NCBI GenBank assembly: GCA_002841275.1
Contig: PHET01000005.1
Location: forward strand, 1-64,000
From: Actinobacteria bacterium HGW-Actinobacteria-7
Lineage (GTDB): Bacteria > Actinomycetota > Coriobacteriia > Anaerosomatales > PHET01
Reading direction: 5' to 3'
Length of the DNA stretch: 64,000 nt
Part shown: positions 57,834 to 64,000 of the stretch, one piece after another
Layout: every line of letters begins with the position of its first letter
Numbering within the stretch: position 1 is the first letter of the stretch
Position numbers and translations under genes: made by a program
Notes under the pieces: generated by a model
Database searches by the model: none
Told to the model about the DNA's origin: nothing
Seen by the model: only the letters and a program-made list of their open reading frames with translations

Positions 57834-58537
57834 GAAGCCGTAGCGCCCTCATCGTGGAACTTCGCCGCGATATGCGAGCCATCGCAGAAGGGCTTGTTGC
57901 CCGAGCGCCCGCATCGGCACAGCGTCACCCGGTTGCGCACCTCGTACGCATTTCCGTCCGCCGAGAACACCGGGATGCCCCCGCGCACGAACAACGGTCC
58001 ACTCACGCCCATCGAGGGGTCTTCGACAAGCACAATCGACGGCTCGAAGTCGGGCTCGTGAGCCCGGCCGGTCTCTTCGTCGCAGAAGACATATCGCCCC
58101 GAGGGACAGAGCATCGCTTCCTCCCGTGCAAGCTCTCGGGTCGCCTGATCGTCGCACGACTTCACGAGGTTCCAGAGCCCGCCGGCACGGTCACAGAAGC
58201 GCGCCTCGGCGCAGAGCGCCCGAACGTCGTGGAGTTTGACTCCCGGTCCGTCGATGTCTGCAGCAGCAGAGGAGTAGTCGTCGGTGCTGGCGGTCTCGGT
58301 TCCGTCGAAGCCGGTCAGCTCATGTGCTCCGTCACAAAAGGGCTTCATCTGCGACGCGCCGCAACGGCACAGCGCATAGCGAAACGGTACGGCTATGCGT
58401 TCGACCTCACGCCAACCGACGCTTTCACCCTCAGCATTGGTGACGATCTGAGCGCGGATAAGCGGCACGCCACCGGAGACCAGATAGGGACCGTTCTCGG
58501 TGACCGTGATTCGCATGCGTACGGCGCGCTCGTCCAC
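57830..58537 (-). CDS. Double CDGSH iron-sulfur protein
   Basis: A 235-residue protein with two CDGSH-type [2Fe-2S] sites: CRCGASQMKPFCDGAH near 57-72 and CRCGRSGNKPFCDGSH near 203-218. Each has the three Cys and one His ligands of mitoNEET-type clusters. Between them lies a region of about 100 residues with CAEARFCDRAGGLWNLVKSCDD that matches the divergent CDGSH-associated domain seen in bacterial tandem proteins. GTG 58537 follows GGAGG at nine bases. Its stop overlaps that of the MBL gene. Function: electron or cluster transfer, partner unknown. Confidence 0.9.
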   Translation of the reverse strand: MDERAVRMRITVTENGPYLVSGGVPLIRAQIVTNAEGESVGWREVERIAVPFRYALCRCGASQMKPFCDGAHELTGFDGTETASTDDYSSAAADIDGPGVKLHDVRALCAEARFCDRAGGLWNLVKSCDDQATRELAREEAMLCPSGRYVFCDEETGRAHEPDFEPSIVLVEDPSMGVSGPLFVRGGIPVFSADGNAYEVRNRVTLCRCGRSGNKPFCDGSHIAAKFHDEGATAS

Positions 58538-58598
58538 GAGGCAGTGCCTCCGTTCGATGAAGCATCGGCGGTGCCTAGTTTGAAGTTACCCGCAAGTG

Positions 58599-59153
58599 CT
58601 ACGGGACATCGATAACCGCCGGCTCTGACTTGCCCTCTTCTGACATAGGCAGATACGTCAGCTGGAAGGGGCCGTCGCCCTTGTCAACCGAGAACGCCAT
58701 GAAGACCTCGCGCGCCTCACCGGCAATGATCGGCTCGGCTGTGCCGTGAATGAACGTGGCGTCTTCGACCTTCACCGGCTTGTGCTTCGTGCCGTCAGGC
58801 CCGACCAACGTGAAGAAGTCGGGATGCGTGTCTTCGTTCAGCGCGCCGCCGTTGGTGACGCCAACGGTGAGTACCACCATCTCCTTGCCCGCCTTGGCCT
58901 CGATACCAGGAACGCCGGAAGCGATCTCGACCTTCTTCACCACAACGAGCCACGTGCCTACCGATGCAGGCTGTCCAACCTTGGACGGAGCAACCTTCGC
59001 TGCGGGCTGACCGGTGCCCGTCGATGCCGCACTGGCCTCGGGCGCCGGCGCGGGCATGTCCTTCAGCCCGTACGGGTCCGAATTGTCGATGCATCCCCCA
59101 CCGAGCGCGGCCGCAGCCACAGCGATTGCAAGGAACAGAAGCCGTGCTTTCAT
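58599..59153 (-). CDS. DUF4352-like lipoprotein
   Basis: A 184-residue lipoprotein: signal with lipobox LGGGC (Cys 21), Ala/Pro-rich spacer to about 60, then a beta-sandwich resembling DUF4352 (GTWLVVVKKVEI, EMVVLTVGVTNGGALNEDTHPDFFTLVGPDG, REVFMAFSVDKGDGPFQLTY), an immunoglobulin-like extracellular fold. Role unknown. A CCGGCA-CA-TGCCGG palindrome at 59172-59185 lies just upstream. Confidence 0.82.
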   Translation of the reverse strand: MKARLLFLAIAVAAAALGGGCIDNSDPYGLKDMPAPAPEASAASTGTGQPAAKVAPSKVGQPASVGTWLVVVKKVEIASGVPGIEAKAGKEMVVLTVGVTNGGALNEDTHPDFFTLVGPDGTKHKPVKVEDATFIHGTAEPIIAGEAREVFMAFSVDKGDGPFQLTYLPMSEEGKSEPAVIDVP

Positions 59154-59335
59154 GTTGCCCCCATCCGTTCACCGGCACATGCCGGATACGTTGTAGTAAG
59201 TCGTTGCCGATTGTACCTTTCGCAACCTTGCTCGTGTCCAGCGATTGTGGCGAGCACACGACATGTCCATACAACACACACCGTGCGATTCTCGGCATAT
59301 CATGCTGGTAGTAACACCCACCGTCTGGGAGCCCA

Positions 59336-61666
59336 ATGGACAGCGACGCACTCAGCGCTCTTCTCGGAGCAGATCCGCTGCCCTGGATTCTCTCGTCCGA
59401 CGAACCCTTCGCTCGTTGGACAGCGCTCACCGCGATCCGGCACAGGGCATCCGACGATTCCGAGGTTGCGAGCGCTCACGCCCAGGTCATCGCCGATGAA
59501 CGCGTGCAGTCACTGCTCGGCGCGCTTCCCCGCTGGGGTGAAGACGACTTCCCGGGGCATCACAGCCCGCTGTTCCTACCCAACAGGCTCAACCTGCTCG
59601 CAGACATGGGCGTGGGGGCAGGCGATGAGCAGCGCGTGGAAGCGCTTCTGGAGCAGATGTTGGCGCACCAGGACAGACACGGCCATTTCCAGTCGCTGGG
59701 CAAGGCGCCCGGCAGGCCGAAGCCGGAGTGGGGCTCCTTACTATGCGATACGCACGCTATCGCCGATGTGCTGCTTCGATTCGGTCGCCGGGGCGACGAC
59801 CGCCTTTCACGTGCGCTCGAACGCATGCGCACGGAACTCGCCACCACGTCCCAAGGCGACGCATGGCAGTGCGTGCCCGACGCTCGAACACTGTTCCGCG
59901 GACCGGGACGAAAGGCTGACGTCTGCCCCCAGGTCACGCTCGAGGCACTGCGCGCGTTCTCGCAACTGCCGGAAGAACGGGAGCCGTGGCTCCTGAACGC
60001 TGCCCGCACTCCGCTTGAGGTCTGGCGCCGGCGTGCAGAGGAACGCCCCTACCAGTTCGGACACGGCTACCAGTTCAAGAGCGTGAAGTGGCCAAACTTC
60101 TGGTACGACGTGCTCTGGGTCGTGGAGACAGTGGGTCGCTTCCCCGAGCTCTGGCGTGCTCCGAGTGCGCACGCAGAAGACCGCCAAGCAGTCGCCGAGC
60201 TGGCAGCCTGTCTGATCGCCTACAACCTCGATGAGCACGGCCGAGTGGTACCCCGCCGCGCCTATAAGGGCTTCGAGTCATTCTCGTTCGGTCTCAAGCG
60301 CGATCCGTCGCCATTCGCCACCGCAAGGGTGCTGGCGGCACTGTCGCGTGTGGCCGACCTTGCCGAGGAGATTCGCGCGGTCGATGTCGAGTCTCTCCCT
60401 GGCTCGAAGGGTGGGTCGGGGACGCCAGTTCCGCCGCCCCGGCGGCTCATCCGCCTCCCGGAGCCCCCGACTGCCTGCCCGGTTCCCCGCGGCACGCCCA
60501 CTTACCCTTGGGAAGGTGCGTTCCCGCGCGCACTTTCGCGGCATCACCTTCAGACGCGCTGGGACAACGCGACGACCGACTCAGTGGTGGCGGATGTGGC
60601 GGCCGTTCACGCTGCACACCCCTTGGCGCCTTACGCGTCGCTCCAAGCGCGACTGCCCGGTTTTGCCGCCGCCGAACTCGACCGCGCGCTCTACGAACGG
60701 CGCTCGCTGGTGCTCTACCGCTGCATGCGTGGACAACTGTTCGTTATGCGCACCGACTTCCTGGCCGCGGTTCACGCCGCAAGCAATACTGCGGTCGTGC
60801 GTGCTGCAACCAAGCACGCTCACTGGCGCGGCGTAGACGAGGGGACCTTCTCGGCGCTGTCGCCACGCATACTCGACCTCGCCCGAGAACGGCCGGTGTC
60901 CACCGAGGAGATCCGTGCGGAGCTGAAGCCCTCGGCGGATGTCGCGGCAACAGTGACTCTGATGCTCGCGAAGGGTCTGCTGTTGCGAGACCGGCCGGTC
61001 GACGGATGGCTGGACCGTGCACGTAGGTTCGTTCCGCTCGACTCGGCGATTCCGGAGGTCCGGCTCGATGCGATGTCCGAGACCGCCGGACAACTCATAC
61101 TCGTGCGCGCATACATCCGCGCGTTCGGGCCGGTGCGGATTCGCGATATCGCCTGGTGGACCGGAGTGGGGCCGCGGCGCGTGCAGGAGGCCATCCGGAC
61201 GATGGGAGACGAGATTGTCGAGGTCGCCTTGGAGGGGGCTCCCTCCGATGACAGCTACTTCATGCACGCGGGAGATATCGACGAGCTAGACACCGCGCGC
61301 ACAGAACCGGACACAACCTCACTGTTGCCCAGCATGGACACCTTCACCATGGGCTATGCGGACAAGGGGCGATTCGTGGCGCCCGAACACCTGCGTTTCG
61401 TCTTCGATCGAGCGGGCAACGCGACGTCAGTCATTATCGTCTCGGGACGCGTCGCAGGCGTATGGGACATTGTCTCCAAGCCCACCCCGTCCGTGCTGGT
61501 GCACCTGTTCGAGGGGGTCTCGGCATCGGAGAAGTCGGCAGTGGAGCAGCGTGTGCTGGAGATGGGCCGGCTGCGCTTCGGCGAGGCGGTTCCCGTGCAG
61601 TGGATCCAGTCGATGGTGCCGCTTTCAGACCGTCCGCACGGATTCGCCGTCAAGCCACTGCGGTAG
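59336..61666 (+). CDS. Fusion of a helical-repeat domain with an HTH_42-like winged-helix domain
   Basis: A 776-residue cytosolic protein. Residues 1 to about 350 form an all-helical domain (PWILSSDEPFARWTALTAIRHRASD, LPEEREPWLLNAARTPLEVW) reminiscent of alpha/alpha-toroid or prenyltransferase-like repeats. A Pro-rich linker is at 370-410. Residues about 410-776 match HTH_42 proteins (ALYERRSLVLYRCMRGQLFVMR, LVRAYIRAFGPVRIRDIAWWTGVGPRRVQEAI, ADKGRFVAPEHLRFVFDRAGN), the fold of AlkZ/YcaQ-type DNA glycosylases. The QxQ/QxD catalytic motif of AlkZ is not evident, so glycosylase activity is doubtful. The combination is unfamiliar to me. Confidence 0.7.
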   Translation: MDSDALSALLGADPLPWILSSDEPFARWTALTAIRHRASDDSEVASAHAQVIADERVQSLLGALPRWGEDDFPGHHSPLFLPNRLNLLADMGVGAGDEQRVEALLEQMLAHQDRHGHFQSLGKAPGRPKPEWGSLLCDTHAIADVLLRFGRRGDDRLSRALERMRTELATTSQGDAWQCVPDARTLFRGPGRKADVCPQVTLEALRAFSQLPEEREPWLLNAARTPLEVWRRRAEERPYQFGHGYQFKSVKWPNFWYDVLWVVETVGRFPELWRAPSAHAEDRQAVAELAACLIAYNLDEHGRVVPRRAYKGFESFSFGLKRDPSPFATARVLAALSRVADLAEEIRAVDVESLPGSKGGSGTPVPPPRRLIRLPEPPTACPVPRGTPTYPWEGAFPRALSRHHLQTRWDNATTDSVVADVAAVHAAHPLAPYASLQARLPGFAAAELDRALYERRSLVLYRCMRGQLFVMRTDFLAAVHAASNTAVVRAATKHAHWRGVDEGTFSALSPRILDLARERPVSTEEIRAELKPSADVAATVTLMLAKGLLLRDRPVDGWLDRARRFVPLDSAIPEVRLDAMSETAGQLILVRAYIRAFGPVRIRDIAWWTGVGPRRVQEAIRTMGDEIVEVALEGAPSDDSYFMHAGDIDELDTARTEPDTTSLLPSMDTFTMGYADKGRFVAPEHLRFVFDRAGNATSVIIVSGRVAGVWDIVSKPTPSVLVHLFEGVSASEKSAVEQRVLEMGRLRFGEAVPVQWIQSMVPLSDRPHGFAVKPLR

Positions 61667-61772
61667 AAACCGAATCAGGCCGTCGCGAACGTGAACTCTG
61701 GACGTTCTTGCACCGTCTGAACCATCGGAACACGCAGAATCCAAGATCGGTCACATCACGACGGAGGAAGAA

Positions 61773-62510
61773 ATGAACACTCGACGCATCGGAATCTCCG
61801 CGGCCGCATTGGCCATCGCTGCATTCGCCGTGATGGGCACCACAGGCTGCACGACCAAGGTGGTCACAGCGCCCAGCGGCGGCTCTCCCAACTCGGTGAC
61901 AGCTTCAGGTTCAGGCCGCGTTTCGGCGACTCCCGACGAGGCGACCATGAACTTCGGGGTGAATGCGACCTCGAAGAACGCACAGACGGCGCTCGACCAG
62001 GCATCGGCCGCCGCGAAGAAGATCACATCCGCGCTGGCCAAGCAGGGCGTGGACAAGAAAGATATCCAGACCTCCGGCGTCAACCTCTACCCGCAGCAGG
62101 ACTCCAGTTCCGGCAGAATCCAGATCACCGGGTACGACGCGAACATCTCGGTCGACGTGAAGTTGCGGGACCTCTCGAAGGTGGGAGACGTCATTACGGC
62201 AGCGGGCAACGCGGGCGCCACGTCGATTAGCGGGCCCAGCTTCCAGATCTCGGAGGACTCCGATTTTCGCGCGTCAGCGATCGAGAAGGCGGTTACCGAC
62301 GCACGAAAGAACGCAGAGGCCATGGCAAAGGCAGCTGGCAAGTCCGTCGGCGACGTGATCAGCATCTCGGGCTCGAACGTCAATGTCCCGGGCCCGCTAT
62401 ATGACATGGCGGGCGCCGCGAAGGTGGACCTGTCAGCCGGCAGTGTGCCCGTCGAGCCAGGGCAACTGGACGTCACTGCCGACATCACTGTGGTCTTCGA
62501 GCTCAAGTAG
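61773..62510 (+). CDS. SIMPL-domain (DUF541) lipoprotein
   Basis: A 245-residue lipoprotein with lipobox GTTGC (Cys 26), then a SIMPL domain: SVTASGSGRVSATPDEATMNFGV, GYDANISVDVKLRDLSKVGDVITAAGNAGA and ARKNAEAMAKAAGKSVGDV. SIMPL proteins form beta-rich ring assemblies at the cell surface with poorly known roles. GGAGGAAG precedes ATG 61773. A hairpin terminator follows. Confidence 0.9.
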   Translation: MNTRRIGISAAALAIAAFAVMGTTGCTTKVVTAPSGGSPNSVTASGSGRVSATPDEATMNFGVNATSKNAQTALDQASAAAKKITSALAKQGVDKKDIQTSGVNLYPQQDSSSGRIQITGYDANISVDVKLRDLSKVGDVITAAGNAGATSISGPSFQISEDSDFRASAIEKAVTDARKNAEAMAKAAGKSVGDVISISGSNVNVPGPLYDMAGAAKVDLSAGSVPVEPGQLDVTADITVVFELK

Positions 62511-62521
62511 GCCGCGTCTCC

Positions 62522-62545
62522 CCCGACGCGCGAATGCGCGTCGGG
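62522..62545 (+). terminator. Hairpin after the SIMPL gene
   Basis: CCCGACGCG and CGCGTCGGG form a perfect nine-base stem around CGAATG, 11 bases after the stop codon. It has no U-run. It may end the SIMPL transcript, the next gene starting 18 bases after it. Confidence 0.6.
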
Positions 62546-62563
62546 TGTGGTAGAACTGTCCGC

Positions 62564-63400
62564 ATGGACACAACCTACCTTTACCTGAACGGGGACATCA
62601 TCCCCACAGTAGAGGCCGCTATCTCGCCTCTCGACATCGGCCTGCTGCGTGGCTACGCCGTCTTCGACCTTCTGAGAACGGCAGGAGCGAGGCCCTTCAT
62701 GCTCGAGGAGCATCTGAAACGGCTGCGGCATTCCGCGGCCGAGCTGGGCCTTGAGGTGCCTGTCTCAGACGAGGCGATACGAACGGTCATAACGCGCCTG
62801 CTAGAACTGAATCGCCACGGCGAGGCGACTGTACGTCTCGTTCTGACGGGAGGCGTCTCGCCGGAAGGCATGACGTATGACCCGACAACGCCGACGTTTC
62901 TGATTCTCACGCACGAGCTGCACGAATTGCCGGCCTCGCTCTACGAGACAGGCGCAGCGCTGATTCTGCACGAGCACCGCAGGGAGATTCCGGCTGCCAA
63001 GACCACGAACTACCTGACCATGCTGAAACATCGCCCCCTCGTGAACGAGGCGGGCGCAATCGACCTGCTGTATCACGATGGGGAGCGTGTGCTCGAGGCC
63101 GCAAGCGCAAGTGTCTACTTCGTGCATGGCGGAACCATCCTCGCGCCAGAGCGCGATGTGCTGTGGGGAACCGTCGGCTCTCTGACGCTCGAACTTGCAC
63201 GTGAGCGATACGAGACGCGTCTGGCCGCCGTCAGCTTGGATGATGCGTTCAGAGCCGATGAGGTGTTCCTGACATCGACGACTCGAGGGGTGGTTCCGAT
63301 CGTGCGAATCGACGACCGGCTCATCGGAAGCGGAGAACCCGGGCCGGTGACGCGAGATCTGAGCGCACACTACCAGGAGCTGCTGACAGCCGCACGCTAG
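62564..63400 (+). CDS. Class IV aminotransferase (BCAT/DAAT/PabC fold)
   Basis: A 278-residue PLP enzyme: SPLDIGLLRGYAVFDLLRT at the start, KTTNYLTMLK with the PLP lysine near 147, EAASASVYFVHGG and LTSTTRGVVPIVRID. This fold includes branched-chain and D-amino-acid transaminases and 4-amino-4-deoxychorismate lyase; the sequence alone does not separate them. It is convergent with the GGDEF gene (22 bases between stops). Confidence 0.88.
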   Translation: MDTTYLYLNGDIIPTVEAAISPLDIGLLRGYAVFDLLRTAGARPFMLEEHLKRLRHSAAELGLEVPVSDEAIRTVITRLLELNRHGEATVRLVLTGGVSPEGMTYDPTTPTFLILTHELHELPASLYETGAALILHEHRREIPAAKTTNYLTMLKHRPLVNEAGAIDLLYHDGERVLEAASASVYFVHGGTILAPERDVLWGTVGSLTLELARERYETRLAAVSLDDAFRADEVFLTSTTRGVVPIVRIDDRLIGSGEPGPVTRDLSAHYQELLTAAR

Positions 63401-63422
63401 CGGCGCTGGCTCAGCCGGGCGC

Positions 63423-64000
63423 TCAGACGAACGAAGCCGGGCCCGATGTCCGGTACGTGTTCCCGCCTTGGCTCTTGGCGGCATACATCGCCTGATCGGC
63501 ACGCTCGAGCAGCTCCTCGGCGGTCGAATCCCCACCCCCGAAGATCGCGACTCCTACCGACGCGGTCACCGGCTGTTCACGCCCGTCCAATACGAACGGG
63601 GCGGCAAGGTGCTCCAAGATGCGCGTGGCGGTGTTGCCGACCTCCGCGCGGTTCGAAACGCTTGGCAGAAGGAGCACGAACTCGTCGCCGCTGATGCGTG
63701 CGAGCGTCTCGTCCTGCCGGACGATTCCGCGGAGCCTCTCGGCAAAACCGGCGAGCAGTGCATCCCCCGCCGCATGGCCAAGGGTATCGTTGACCCGCTT
63801 GAAGCCGTCGATGTCCATGAACAGCACCGCAAGCAAGTGGTCGTGCCGCTTCGCTCCGGCAAGCGCGATCTCAAGCCGGTCCCTGAGCAGTAGCCTGTTG
63901 GGCAACGACGTGAGCGCATCGAGCTTCAACGCCGAGACATCCGAGGCGATCTCGACAACCGACTCGACCTGCCCGTCGGGCCCCAGGAGCGGATACCACG
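63423..64000 (-). CDS. PAS-GGDEF diguanylate cyclase, 5' end outside window
   Basis: The right edge cuts the gene. The visible part reads WYPLLGPDGQVESVVEIASD (end of a PAS/PAC domain), then a GGDEF domain of about 165 residues with LFMDIDGFKRVND, ARISGDEFVLLL and ADQAMYAAK. The signature is SGDEF instead of GGDEF; Ser at this place is common in active cyclases. An RQDE segment five residues before it approximates the RxxD inhibitory site (R-x-D-E), not a clear one. It is the second c-di-GMP enzyme in the window. Confidence 0.92.
   Translation of the reverse strand, partial: WYPLLGPDGQVESVVEIASDVSALKLDALTSLPNRLLLRDRLEIALAGAKRHDHLLAVLFMDIDGFKRVNDTLGHAAGDALLAGFAERLRGIVRQDETLARISGDEFVLLLPSVSNRAEVGNTATRILEHLAAPFVLDGREQPVTASVGVAIFGGGDSTAEELLERADQAMYAAKSQGGNTYRTSGPASFV

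Overview
The window is a GC-rich bacterial chromosomal segment with densely packed genes, many GTG starts, strong AGGAGG ribosome-binding sites and at least two genes that look leaderless. Gene content (a nickel ECF transporter with NikR, hgcAB, a flavodoxin, radical SAM/SPASM and CDGSH Fe-S proteins, CbiM-type transporter, TA modules, a giant YD-repeat protein) suggests an anaerobic actinobacterium of the Coriobacteriia/OPB41 type. That placement is inference from protein flavour; no rRNA or other phylogenetic marker is present. I found no tRNA, rRNA, insertion sequence or CRISPR array.

Layout. 1-10.5 kb holds ion transport. It opens with a damaged Trk potassium system: trkA has an in-frame stop, and trkH has lost its fourth pore repeat and is joined to half of a GyrI-like protein. 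An orphan MNT nucleotidyltransferase, a LysE exporter, a spermidine-synthase-like enzyme, a P2A cation ATPase behind a yybP-ykoY (Mn2+) riboswitch and a Kef-type antiporter follow. 10.5-20 kb has a HerA-like ATPase, a TetR-flavodoxin-membrane protein operon with an inverted-repeat operator, a SulP transporter and a membrane GGDEF/HD-GYP protein. 19.9-23.1 kb is a nickel ECF transporter (NikMN fusion, NikQ, NikO) arranged around nikR.

23.1-32.5 kb is a surface-polysaccharide locus: two GH26-type glycanases, a GT39-like mannosyltransferase (frameshifted), a BcsA-like GT2, a ChbG-type deacetylase, a flippase and a DPM1-like GT2. The first GH26 gene carries a class I c-di-GMP (GEMM) riboswitch, which links the locus to the second messenger handled by the GGDEF/HD-GYP genes in this window.

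34.8-36.6 kb is an arsR-hgcA-hgcB operon. HgcA and HgcB are the corrinoid protein and ferredoxin needed for mercury methylation; the ArsR gene is translationally coupled to hgcA and its promoter lies in nested palindromes. 37-43.2 kb contains DUF1003, a CDF transporter, TspO, an unusual HTH-HATPase-DUF4325 protein with three near-identical palindromes over its promoter, two PIN-type toxin-antitoxin pairs and a Fic protein with an operator.

43.2-52.5 kb is dominated by a 2627-residue secreted RHS/YD-repeat protein whose C-terminal tail looks like a polymorphic toxin. A membrane protein starting three bases after its stop is a candidate immunity protein, and an RHS gene relic lies in opposite orientation just beyond it. 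The promoter of the RHS gene has ten consecutive Gs in its 17-nt spacer, an arrangement that could give phase variation. 52.7-64 kb carries a NirJ/AhbC-like radical SAM protein, a Phd/RelE-type TA pair, a TolB-like beta-propeller surface protein, an MBL-fold hydrolase, a double CDGSH protein, lipoproteins, a fusion protein with an HTH_42-like domain, a class IV aminotransferase and a partial PAS-GGDEF gene at the right edge.

The in-frame stop, the chimera and the one-base frameshift could be genuine decay or assembly/sequencing errors; raw reads would decide.
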